Source of the DNA: Corynebacterium capitovis DSM 44611
Lineage (GTDB): Bacteria; Actinomycetota; Actinomycetes; Mycobacteriales; Mycobacteriaceae
Direction: 5' to 3'
Length of the DNA stretch: 64,000 bases
Assembly (NCBI RefSeq): GCF_030440535.1
Contig: NZ_CP047117.1
Coordinates: forward strand, 1,116,001 to 1,180,000
The notes beneath the pieces were generated by a model. It was not told the DNA's origin. It was given only the letters and a program-made list of their open reading frames with translations, and did no database searches. Below, piece by piece: positions 54,434 through 62,180 of this stretch. The stretch's first letter is position 1; each line of letters starts with the position of its first letter. Position numbers and translations under genes: made by a program.

Positions 54434-55699
54434 ATGACAACGTTCACCGACCTCGGCCTGCCCCGCCCCATAGTCCAGGTCCTGGGCCGCCAAGGAATCA
54501 CCGAGGCATTCCCCATCCAGGCTGCGGCCATTCCCGATGTGATGTCGGGAAAGGATGTTTTGGGAAGGGGCCCCACCGGGTCGGGGAAAACGTTCACGTT
54601 CGGCCTGCCCATGCTGGCCCGCCTCGCCGGTGCCCCGTCCAGGCCGGGCCACCCGCGCGGCCTCGTGCTCGCGCCGACCCGCGAGCTTGCGTCGCAGATC
54701 CGTGAGCGACTCGATGAGCCGGCCGCTGCCCTCGGGCTTCGGGTCTTCGATGTCGTGGGCGGGGTAAACATCAACACCCAAATTCGCTCGCTCGCCCGGC
54801 CGGTCGACGTCCTCGTTGCCACCCCGGGCCGCGCGCAGGACCTGATCAACCAGCGCAAGCTCGATGTAAGCCAGGTGGAGATTACGGCCCTTGACGAGGC
54901 CGATCAGATGGCCGACATGGGCTTCCTGCCGCAGGTGCGCAAACTGCTCGATCTCACCCCGCGGGGCGGCCAGCGGCTTCTTTTTTCTGCCACGCTCGAC
55001 GGTGATATCCAAAAACTGGTGGACCGCTACATGCGCGAACCGGTCACGCACTACACCGCCCCCGCCGAGGCCTCGGTGGACACAATGGAGCATTACATCT
55101 TCCTCATTGGCGGTCGCGATGAGCGCAACGAGGTCGTCGCCCGGGTCGCGGCACGAGAGGGAAAGACCATCATGTTTATGCGCACCAAACATGGTGTGGA
55201 CCGCCAGGTGAAGAAGCTGCGCCGCGTCGGTATCAATGCCCAGGGCCTACATGGCGACAAGGGGCAAGGGGCGCGGACTCGCGCGCTCGAGGATTTTGCG
55301 AACGGCACGACCCCTGTCTTAGTCGCGACAGACATCGCGGCACGCGGCATCGACATTGACGACGTCTCCCTTGTTCTCCACGTCGATCCGCCGGCGGAGC
55401 ACAAGGCGTATCTGCACCGTGCCGGGCGGACCGCACGAGCTGGAATGGCGGGCACGGTTGCGACGTTGGTGATGGACGAGCAGCGGGGTGACGTCGATAA
55501 GCTGCTGCACAAGGCTGGGGTTTCCGCAACTCCGCTGCGGGTAACTCCCGACTCCGCGGAGTTGGCTAAAATCGCAGGGGCGCGCACTCCGAGTGGGGTG
55601 CCTCTGCCACCGCCGGGCCAACAGCCCTCACGCGGCGGCGCGAAAAAGACCGGCCAGCCCACCGCGGCGCGCCGAAAACGAAGGAGTAACGGGCGCTAG
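54434..55699 (+). CDS. DEAD-box RNA helicase
   Basis: A 421-residue superfamily II helicase. Motifs in order: Q motif (FPIQAAAIPD), motif I GPTGSGKT, PTRELASQ, TPGRAQDL, motif II DEAD in ALDEADQMADMGF, motif III SATLDG, motif V VATDIAARGIDI and motif VI HRAGRTARAG. The C-terminal 50 residues are basic and Pro/Gly-rich (ending RRKRRSNGR), a probable RNA-contact tail. The ATG 54434 follows TAGAGT (54421-54426) by seven bases with no Shine-Dalgarno. It lies downstream of gnd. Confidence 0.94.
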   Translation: MTTFTDLGLPRPIVQVLGRQGITEAFPIQAAAIPDVMSGKDVLGRGPTGSGKTFTFGLPMLARLAGAPSRPGHPRGLVLAPTRELASQIRERLDEPAAALGLRVFDVVGGVNINTQIRSLARPVDVLVATPGRAQDLINQRKLDVSQVEITALDEADQMADMGFLPQVRKLLDLTPRGGQRLLFSATLDGDIQKLVDRYMREPVTHYTAPAEASVDTMEHYIFLIGGRDERNEVVARVAAREGKTIMFMRTKHGVDRQVKKLRRVGINAQGLHGDKGQGARTRALEDFANGTTPVLVATDIAARGIDIDDVSLVLHVDPPAEHKAYLHRAGRTARAGMAGTVATLVMDEQRGDVDKLLHKAGVSATPLRVTPDSAELAKIAGARTPSGVPLPPPGQQPSRGGAKKTGQPTAARRKRRSNGR

Positions 55700-55710
55700 T
55701 TCCACTCACG

Positions 55711-57096
55711 ATGGACATCTTCATATCTGTTTTAGCTCTTCTCGGGTTCATTCTGCTCACGGCCTCGACGGGGTTGTTTGTCGCGATCGAGTTTGCGATG
55801 ACCGGCCTTGAACGCTCGGCAATCGAAGCGCACGTGCGCGACAAGGGCGACGACACCGCGCGGGCGCTCGCCCGAGATCACGCGAACCTGTCCTTTGTGC
55901 TCTCCGGTGCCCAGGTGGGCATCACCGTCACGACGCTCGCTGCCGGCTACCTCGCGGAGCCGGTCCTCGGTCGCTTCTTCGGGCCACTGCTTGCGCTAGC
56001 CGGGTTGAGCGAGTCCGCCGCCACCCCCACCGCGCTCATTCTGGCCCTCGTCGTCGCGACGTTCCTTTCAATGGTTTTCGGGGAACTCGTGCCGAAGAAC
56101 ATGGCCATTACAGAGCCGCTTGGGGTTGCCCGCTTTGTGGTGCGCCCCGTGAACGCGTTCAACACCGCGCTGAAATGGTTCATCGTCTTTCTCAATCGAT
56201 CTGCAAACTGGGTTGTGCGAAAGCTGGGCTTTGAACCAGCCGATGAGCTCGCGTCCGCACGCTCGGCCCAGGAGCTGGGGTCGATGGTGCGCAGCTCGGC
56301 GGAAGCCGGGGGTCTCGATGCGGATACGGCCCGGGTGATCGACCGCTCGCTGCGCTTCGGTGACACCACGGCCGAGGACGTCATGACCCCGCGATCAAGG
56401 ATCTCCTCGCTCGACGTCAACGACACCATCGCCGATCTCATTGCAATGGCGCGGGAAACCGGTTTTTCGCGCTTCCCCGTGCGCCGCGGGGACCTCGACG
56501 ACACGGTGGGAGTCGTCCACATCAAAGACGCGTTCTCCGTGAACAAGGAGGATCGGGCCACCACACGCTTGGGAGAGATCGCGCGGCCTGTCCCCTTCGT
56601 CCCCGGCACGCTCGACGGGGACGCCGTGCTTAACCGCGTCCGCTCCGCTGGCTCCCAGGTGATTCTCGTCGCCGACGAGTACGGCGGGACGCAAGGGCTC
56701 GTGACCATCGAAGACGTCGTCGAGGAGATTCTCGGCGAAGTCTACGACGAGTACGACGACCGCGAATCCGAACGCGATATCCAGCGCTTCGGTTCGTCGT
56801 GGGAGATCTCTGGGCTGGTCCGCTTGGATGCGTTAAGCGCCCGACTCTCCTATACCGCCCCGGATGGGCCGTACGAGACAATCGGCGGGTTGGTCATGTC
56901 CTCGCTGGGTCGAATACCCCGTGTAGGAGACAAAGTCCTCCTCCCGGAAACTGCGGGTGACTTTCAGCAGGAGTTCGCGGCGGGTAATGCCGGCAGGTGG
57001 ATGGCGCGGGTGACTGTGATGGACGAGCGACGGGTGGACCGGGTCATCCTCACCCCGGTGCCGGCCGAAAAAGCCAGCCAGGAAGCGGGAGTCTAG
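55711..57096 (+). CDS. HlyC/CorC (CNNM) membrane protein, full length
   Basis: A 461-residue member of the hemolysin-C/CNNM divalent-metal transporter group. It has a DUF21 membrane domain (about 1-200) with three to four spans and VFGELVPKNMAI, a CBS pair (about 215-345: EDVMTPRSRISSLDVND, ILVADEYGGTQGLVTIEDVVEEILG) and a C-terminal CorC_HlyC domain (about 360-450: GDKVLLPETAGDF). It is followed at two bases by a second, shorter family member, the usual actinobacterial pair. Confidence 0.93.
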   Translation: MDIFISVLALLGFILLTASTGLFVAIEFAMTGLERSAIEAHVRDKGDDTARALARDHANLSFVLSGAQVGITVTTLAAGYLAEPVLGRFFGPLLALAGLSESAATPTALILALVVATFLSMVFGELVPKNMAITEPLGVARFVVRPVNAFNTALKWFIVFLNRSANWVVRKLGFEPADELASARSAQELGSMVRSSAEAGGLDADTARVIDRSLRFGDTTAEDVMTPRSRISSLDVNDTIADLIAMARETGFSRFPVRRGDLDDTVGVVHIKDAFSVNKEDRATTRLGEIARPVPFVPGTLDGDAVLNRVRSAGSQVILVADEYGGTQGLVTIEDVVEEILGEVYDEYDDRESERDIQRFGSSWEISGLVRLDALSARLSYTAPDGPYETIGGLVMSSLGRIPRVGDKVLLPETAGDFQQEFAAGNAGRWMARVTVMDERRVDRVILTPVPAEKASQEAGV

Positions 57097-57098
57097 CG

Positions 57099-58154
57099 AT
57101 GAGTATTGTGGTAGCAGGGTTGCTCGTGGCGTTTCTTCTCGGAGTGAACGCGTTCTTCGTTGCCTCCGAATTCGCTCTCGTTTCCTCGCGCCGGGATCGT
57201 TTGGAGTCAATGTTGGCGCAGGGTCGACGGGACGCCCAAGGCGTGCTCGATGCCCTGGAGCATCTTTCGATCTACCTGGCAGGCGCGCAGTTCGGCATTA
57301 CGATCGCGTCCCTCGTCCTTGGCAAGGTTGCGGAGCCGGCCGTGGCTCACTACGTCGAGATGCCGTTCACAGCCCTCGGCCTGCCTGCGGAATACCTCCA
57401 TCCGGTTTCTTTCGTGATCGCCTTGGCGCTCATTTCCTACCTCCACATCATTTTCGGGGAAATGGTGCCGAAGAACATCGCACTCGCCGGCCCGGAAACC
57501 CTGGCGCTATGGCTTACTCCGGTGATGACTGTTTGGGTCAAGGCGACGAAGCCCATTCTCGCGTTTTTGAACTGGATTGCCCGTCTCACTCTCAAGGCCT
57601 TCGGGCTCGAGCAGAAAGACGAGCTTGACTCCACCGTGGACCAGGCGCAGCTGGCCACGATGATCCAAGAGTCTCGGGAGGAGGGACTCCTCGACGCGGA
57701 AGAGTCGGTCCGTTTGGCCAACGCGCTGCGTCTGGATTCGCGCAGTTTGAGGGAAGTCATGATCCCTCTGCCCGAGGTGAAGACGATCCCTTATTCCCCC
57801 GCGGGTATTCCTGTCTCCGTCGTGGAGGACGCGGTACGGGCCACCGGTTTCTCCCGTTTCCCCGTTGAGCGCCAGGAGGGAGCGTTGGTGGGGTACATCC
57901 ACGTCAAAGACATCCTCGATCTCATGGATCAAGACGACCCCGCGACGCCACTTGTTCCTGTCTCTCGAATCAGGGCGCTGAGCACGGTAGACGGCGACGG
58001 CAGCCTCGACGACGCCCTGACGGCGATGCACAGGCGCTCAGCTCACATGGCCCAGGTCCGGCAAAATGGCGAGCTGGTCGGCGTTCTTGCGCTGGAGGAT
58101 CTGATCGAGGAGTACGTGGGAACAGTGTCAGACTGGACGCACGAGAGCTCCTAG
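57099..58154 (+). CDS. HlyC/CorC (CNNM) membrane protein, short form
   Basis: A 351-residue second member. It has a DUF21 domain (about 1-195) with NAFFVASEFALVSSRRDRLE and FGEMVPKNIALAGPE, and a CBS pair (about 205-345: ATGFSRFPVERQEGALVGYI, GVLALEDLIEEYVG). It ends there and lacks the CorC_HlyC domain of its neighbour. The two may form a heteromer for Mg2+/Co2+ export, by analogy with related pairs. The ATG at 57099 follows the preceding TAG by two bases. Confidence 0.93.
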   Translation: MSIVVAGLLVAFLLGVNAFFVASEFALVSSRRDRLESMLAQGRRDAQGVLDALEHLSIYLAGAQFGITIASLVLGKVAEPAVAHYVEMPFTALGLPAEYLHPVSFVIALALISYLHIIFGEMVPKNIALAGPETLALWLTPVMTVWVKATKPILAFLNWIARLTLKAFGLEQKDELDSTVDQAQLATMIQESREEGLLDAEESVRLANALRLDSRSLREVMIPLPEVKTIPYSPAGIPVSVVEDAVRATGFSRFPVERQEGALVGYIHVKDILDLMDQDDPATPLVPVSRIRALSTVDGDGSLDDALTAMHRRSAHMAQVRQNGELVGVLALEDLIEEYVGTVSDWTHESS

Positions 58155-58244
58155 CACCCCGGCTTGTCGCGCCCGTCCGGTGGCGCACCGGGCAGTTAGG
58201 ATTTCCTATGAACGTCTCTCGCGATCTGAAGGTGGTCCCCTGAT

Positions 58245-59618
58245 ATGGCACGGCATGCAAGTGGCAAGAATAACTACAGGCTTTCTGCAGGGTTACTTAC
58301 CGCGCTTGCCGCCGTCGCCGTGCTCGCCATCGCTGTCGCGGCGATCGTCGTCACCCGGTCCGTCCGAGACCAGCCGGGGGGCGCGGCGGATGACGCGGCG
58401 CGGTGCGTCTCCGGCGAGCTGGTTCTTCCGGTCGCGGCCTCGAGCAAAGTCATCGCACAGAAGCTTGTCGACGACTACCGTTCCGCCAACTCCGTCGTTC
58501 GCGATTACTGCGTGAATCCAACGGTGGTGGACTCCCTCAGCGATGCTGCCGTGTACGTCGCGGCGGAATCCCCCCAGACAACGTGGGCGATCTCTGACGC
58601 AGGACGCAGCACCGCGAGCGAAACTCCGACGAGCGTGGCCTCCGTAGAAGTGGGCCTGGCTGGTCGGACTCCCCCTGCCGATGCCAAGAGCGTTCCGCTT
58701 TCCGACGTCGTCTTCCCGACGGATGACAGCGTCGCTTCGGCCGCCGTCGCAACCCGGTTGTCGAATGACGAGGCGGCAGCGGCCGCGGCCGTGACCAATC
58801 AGCGGGTTGCCACCGCGAAAGATGCCGACACATACGCGGCGGTCCAGCGCGACACCGTCCCAGACGGATTCAGTTTCTTCCCGCTAGATGCATCTGTCGT
58901 GTTCGGCGCGTATCCCCTCAATCAGGCGGGTTCTGTTACTGAGGACCAGGCACGCGCCGGTCAAGATTTCGCGCGCCGGAGCGGCGAGAGCTTTAGCGCC
59001 CCAGCGAACTCGATCAGTGTCTCCGATGCAGCGTGGGCCGCCGCCGAGGCCGCGCCCTCTCCTCCAACCGAGGCAGCGCCCGCTGCGGAGATCACCGACA
59101 CTCTCTTCCTCGTGGACACGTCTACCGAGATGGCGCCGTACTACGACGCCGTCGCTCAGGGTGTCGCCTCCGCATCGCAAGAAGCGGTGTCCGCGGGCCA
59201 CAGGGTTGGTCTGTGGAACTACTCGTCGCCCTTAACGGCGGGCGTGACAAAGGGATACCGCCAGAATGTCAACTTAACTGACAGCGCCGCCGATATCGGC
59301 ACGGCCCTCGGCCGATTCGGCACGGGCGGCCAACCACAGACGCGGGAAGCGGTAAACGCCGCGCTAGAGTACGCGCTGGCTCTTGGTGCCCCCTTACGTA
59401 TCGTAGTTATCACCACGGGCACGTCTGACGGTGGCGATGACGCGGCATGTGCGGATGCCATCCGTGCGGCCGAAGCGGGTGGCGTTACCCTGTCCGTAGT
59501 CCACGTCGGTTCGGCCCCGCGGGACGGGGTATTGGCCAACACTGCTACCCAGTCGGCTTCGGAGGCCGATGCCGACGCAGCAAAAATAGCCGCGGCGATA
59601 ACCGCGGCCACTACGTAG
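58245..59618 (+). CDS. Membrane-anchored extracellular VWA-domain protein
   Basis: A 457-residue protein. A short basic start and one span (about 15-37: LTALAAVAVLAIAVAAIVV) anchor it. Residues 45-250 resemble the extracellular solute-binding fold often fused to VWA (the segment CVSGELVLPVAASSKV, and FSFFPLDASVVF). Residues about 280-455 form a von Willebrand A domain: TLFLVDTSTEMAPYYD, RIVVITTGTSDGGDD. The MIDAS, normally DxSxS, reads DTSTE. AAGGTGG precedes the ATG. A tandem repeat follows the stop. Function unknown. Confidence 0.85.
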   Translation: MARHASGKNNYRLSAGLLTALAAVAVLAIAVAAIVVTRSVRDQPGGAADDAARCVSGELVLPVAASSKVIAQKLVDDYRSANSVVRDYCVNPTVVDSLSDAAVYVAAESPQTTWAISDAGRSTASETPTSVASVEVGLAGRTPPADAKSVPLSDVVFPTDDSVASAAVATRLSNDEAAAAAAVTNQRVATAKDADTYAAVQRDTVPDGFSFFPLDASVVFGAYPLNQAGSVTEDQARAGQDFARRSGESFSAPANSISVSDAAWAAAEAAPSPPTEAAPAAEITDTLFLVDTSTEMAPYYDAVAQGVASASQEAVSAGHRVGLWNYSSPLTAGVTKGYRQNVNLTDSAADIGTALGRFGTGGQPQTREAVNAALEYALALGAPLRIVVITTGTSDGGDDAACADAIRAAEAGGVTLSVVHVGSAPRDGVLANTATQSASEADADAAKIAAAITAATT

Positions 59619-59632
59619 GTCCCAACGCAGAA

Positions 59633-59682
59633 CCCTACGGGGCCCTACGGGGCCCTATAAGGCGGTACGAGGCCCTACGAGG
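59633..59682. repeat. Five-copy degenerate 10-bp tandem repeat
   Basis: The unit CCCTACGGGG occurs twice exactly (59633-59642, 59643-59652), then as CCCTATAAGG, CGGTACGAGG and CCCTACGAGG, followed by five Ts. It sits between two converging stops; the last copy overlaps the MerR-gene stop codon at 59675-59677. It could vary in copy number or help terminate transcription. Confidence 0.85.
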
Positions 59683-60226
59683 TTTTTAGGCGGCGGCGCG
59701 CTGCGAGTTCGTCGACACCGACGTCGACGATGCCATCCTCCGAGATCCTCTCGGAGGGAAAGGACGAGATCGTCCCGGTCAGCTCGCGGACAATCTGAGG
59801 AACGGCGATACCGAAGACCCCCTGGCCTCCGCCGAGAAGGTCGATAATTTCCTCATTGCTGCGACATTCGTAGACCGTTGTCCCGTCAGAGACAAGGGTG
59901 ATCTCAGCGATGTCGTTCACCCCGCGATCACGCAGCTTGTCGACGGCAAGACGAATGTTCTGGAGCGAGATCCCCGTATCCAATAAGCCCTTGACAATCT
60001 TGAGGACGAGGATGTCCTTGAACGAGTACAGGCGCTGAGACCCTGACCCCCGCGCGCCGCGGATCGAAGGGCGGACCAGGTTCGTGCGGGCCCAGTAATC
60101 CAGCTGGCGGTAGGTGATTCCCGCAACCTGGCACGCGATGGGGACGCGGTACCCCACCTCATCGGAGGGCCCGACATCGAAGAGGGACTCTTGGACAGCG
60201 ACCTCGTCGGCTATGTACTCGCTCAC
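59675..60226 (-). CDS. MerR-family regulator (Rv1830-type)
   Basis: A 183-residue regulator. The N-terminal winged helix is VGYRVPIACQVAGITYRQLDYWARTN in outline with helix-turn-helix and wing (about 22-95), followed by a coiled dimerisation helix (SLQNIRLAVDKLRDRG) and a C-terminal effector-like region. Gene order ftsR-bifunctional nuclease-MerR matches M. tuberculosis Rv1828-Rv1829-Rv1830, where the last is a MerR regulator of growth genes. The GTG at 60226 has GGGAG eight bases upstream. A perfect 8-bp inverted repeat lies about 95 bases before it and is a likely autoregulatory site. Confidence 0.9.
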   Translation of the reverse strand: MSEYIADEVAVQESLFDVGPSDEVGYRVPIACQVAGITYRQLDYWARTNLVRPSIRGARGSGSQRLYSFKDILVLKIVKGLLDTGISLQNIRLAVDKLRDRGVNDIAEITLVSDGTTVYECRSNEEIIDLLGGGQGVFGIAVPQIVRELTGTISSFPSERISEDGIVDVGVDELAARRRLKTS

Positions 60227-60261
60227 GTAATTACTCCCATGCAGTTTAGAAATGGGCCTAT

Positions 60262-60290
60262 GCGGCTATTTAAAGACAAGGATAGGAGTT
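60262..60290 (-). promoter_or_regulatory. Promoter of the MerR gene
   Basis: On the minus strand TTGACC and TTAAAT are separated by 17 bases in the gap before the MerR gene, a fair sigma-A promoter. It lies downstream of the inverted repeat at 60321-60343. Confidence 0.5.
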
Positions 60291-60320
60291 GGTCAAGCCT
60301 CATGGCCTCAGACACACCGT

Positions 60321-60343
60321 AAGTCTAAACCAATACTTTAGAC
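60321..60343. promoter_or_regulatory. Inverted repeat, candidate MerR operator
   Basis: AGTCTAAA-N7-TTTAGACT has exact 8-bp arms. It sits between the bifunctional-nuclease gene stop and the MerR promoter. MerR-family proteins bind such spaced dyads; the neighbour MerR gene is the obvious candidate. Confidence 0.55.
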
Positions 60344-60888
60344 TAATCGACCCCGTCACCCCGCAGGTCATCTTCCTCCACTCCCAAACTGCGCAGGAAC
60401 TCACCGAAAGACTGGGCGTCCGGATCCGAAACAGCAGAACCCGACGGGTCCTCCTCCGGGGCAATCTCCAAATCGAAATACTTCTGGGCATCCTCCGCGG
60501 CGAGGCGAAGGGAGCTCTGCGCTAGCACGGATTCGTCGGCTTCGACAGTGGCGTCGAGAAGAAGAGCAAGGATGAGGGCATCGGACGCCGTCGCATCGAG
60601 CTCCTGGCCGTCATTCAAGGACACGGTAGCAAGGAACACGCCCTGGTAGTAACTCGATAGTTCAATTGAGTGCAAGCCGGTCGTCGACTTCGAAATCACC
60701 TCCGCCAGCATCTCGTGCGGGCTCGGCCGTTCGGGCGTCCAGCCGTTAAGCCGCTGCGCGAGCTCGCGCCCTCCCGCAGGCGAGAGCCACACCGGGATAT
60801 ACCGCCCGCTGCCTTCACACTCAAGCAACGCGCACTGGTACCCCTCGGGTCCAATCGGGTACACGCCAACAAGCGCAACGGGAACCAT
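60343..60888 (-). CDS. Bifunctional nuclease-domain protein (Rv1829-type)
   Basis: A 181-residue protein of the BFN/DUF151 family. Core segments: PIGPEGYQCALLECEGSGRY, LNGWTPERPSPHEMLAEVI, YYQGVFLATVSLNDG and ATASDALILALLLDA (about 1-135). The C-terminal 45 residues are acidic and probably disordered. Plant relatives have DNase and RNase activity, but the bacterial role is not established. The ATG at 60888 lies 10 bases downstream of the ftsR stop region, so the two are likely co-transcribed in the order found across Mycobacteriales. Confidence 0.92.
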   Translation of the reverse strand: MVPVALVGVYPIGPEGYQCALLECEGSGRYIPVWLSPAGGRELAQRLNGWTPERPSPHEMLAEVISKSTTGLHSIELSSYYQGVFLATVSLNDGQELDATASDALILALLLDATVEADESVLAQSSLRLAAEDAQKYFDLEIAPEEDPSGSAVSDPDAQSFGEFLRSLGVEEDDLRGDGVD

Positions 60889-60898
60889 GGGAAACCTG

Positions 60899-61636
60899 CT
60901 ACTGGCCGAGCTGGCCGCGCAGCTCAGCCTTCATCACCGAAGTATGCAGAGAAGCCACCAACGCAGTTAACTGGCGTCCTAGCTCCTCCGCCTGCTGCGG
61001 AGCGCCCGATTTCCCCGACCGAGCCACGGGCCCCGTTACCTGTCCCACCAAGGCAGCTTGACGCGCCGCACCTGTACGTATGGTCTTCAGGTGGCGAATA
61101 TCCAACCCGAATTCCATTAGTGCAAGAGCAGTCGTGACGGTGCGCACGTCGTCCGAAGTAAAAAAGCCGGCGGGGTCGGGCGTGATCAAACCGGCCTTGA
61201 TGAGCTCGTCGACTGTGTCAACCTCGGCACGAGCCTGGTCCGCGACATCGAGGTCGCTCAAACGCGTCGCGGCGGATGGCCGCAGCGTGCCTGGTGAAAC
61301 GATAGGCTCGCCGCTCGACACCGAGACGAGTGCGGTGACCTGCCCCGAGTCCATGGACTCGAGCTGCTCGCGAATGACCTTGAGAGGCAGGTAGTTATCG
61401 CGCTGGGTGACCAGGATGTAGCGCAAACGGTCGACATCGTCGTCTGTGAAGCGGCGGTACCCAGAAGCGGTGCGCTGAGGCGTGATCAACCCCTCCGACT
61501 CAAGGAACCGAATCTTGGACACCGTGACATCCGGAAACTCCTCGCGCAGCCGGTTGAGGACCACGCCGATGGACATTGTCTTACTACCGGCGCGGGGGGC
61601 CGGCTGCTGCGGGGAGGTTTGACGAAGGGCGCTCAC
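60899..61636 (-). CDS. ftsR: MerR-family regulator FtsR
   Basis: A 245-residue MerR-type activator, homologous to C. glutamicum FtsR and M. tuberculosis Rv1828. In C. glutamicum FtsR activates ftsZ. The N-terminal winged helix starts at about 20 (SIGVVLNRLREEFPDVTVSK, IRFLESEGLITPQRTASGYR, then RFTDDDVDRLRYI). A second helical dimerisation and effector region runs from about 125 to 225. The GTG at 61636 is chosen; an in-frame ATG at about 61576 (MSIGVVLNRL) is a shorter option. It is downstream of odhI. Confidence 0.93.
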   Translation of the reverse strand: MSALRQTSPQQPAPRAGSKTMSIGVVLNRLREEFPDVTVSKIRFLESEGLITPQRTASGYRRFTDDDVDRLRYILVTQRDNYLPLKVIREQLESMDSGQVTALVSVSSGEPIVSPGTLRPSAATRLSDLDVADQARAEVDTVDELIKAGLITPDPAGFFTSDDVRTVTTALALMEFGLDIRHLKTIRTGAARQAALVGQVTGPVARSGKSGAPQQAEELGRQLTALVASLHTSVMKAELRGQLGQ

Positions 61637-61667
61637 GGGCTCGGATTTCCTCTAGTCCTAGGGTGGT

Positions 61668-62096
61668 TTACTGCGCGTCGGAAATAAAGACGAGACGGAA
61701 CTTTCCAATCTGGATTTCGTCGCCGGACGCCAGTGTCTGCGAATTGCGCGGTTCGCGGTTGACGTAGGTGCCGTTGAGCGACCCTACATCGACAACTTCG
61801 AAAGACCCCTCATTGCGCCGGAACTCGGCGTGGCGACGGGACACGGTGACGTCGTCGAGGAAAACGTCGGCCTCGGGGTGGCGTCCTGCAGTGGTGGTGT
61901 CCTGGTCGAGGAGGAAGCGAGCACCCGCGTTCGGTCCACGCTTGACAACGAGAAGCGCAGCCCCTTCCGGAAGATTATCGATACCCTTCGCCGCATCCGA
62001 AGCGGCCGCGCCCGTCTCCATTTCCTTCAGCAGATCGGCGCGGAAAACCGACGTGGTTTCTACCTGGGTTTCCGGAATACCAGAGTTCTCGCTCAT
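61668..62096 (-). CDS. odhI: FHA-domain inhibitor of oxoglutarate dehydrogenase, OdhI
   Basis: Small phosphoprotein that in its unphosphorylated state binds OdhA and inhibits 2-oxoglutarate dehydrogenase; homologue of mycobacterial GarA. The 142-residue protein has the N-terminal phosphorylation motif VETTSVFRADLL with Thr14 and Thr15, targets of PknG and PknA/B in C. glutamicum, and an FHA domain (about 45-135) with GRHPEADVFLDDVTVSRRHAE and VGSLNGTYVN. ATG 62096 has AGGAG upstream; a TTG just before it is in frame. A TACTAT -10 lies on the minus strand at 62143-62148. Confidence 0.97.
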   Translation of the reverse strand: MSENSGIPETQVETTSVFRADLLKEMETGAAASDAAKGIDNLPEGAALLVVKRGPNAGARFLLDQDTTTAGRHPEADVFLDDVTVSRRHAEFRRNEGSFEVVDVGSLNGTYVNREPRNSQTLASGDEIQIGKFRLVFISDAQ

Positions 62097-62180
62097 CAAC
62101 TTCTCCTGACGCTGGCTAGGAATTTCGAATCAACTGCACGCTATAGTACCGGTTCGCCTCTGCAGACGGGGACAAGGCAG

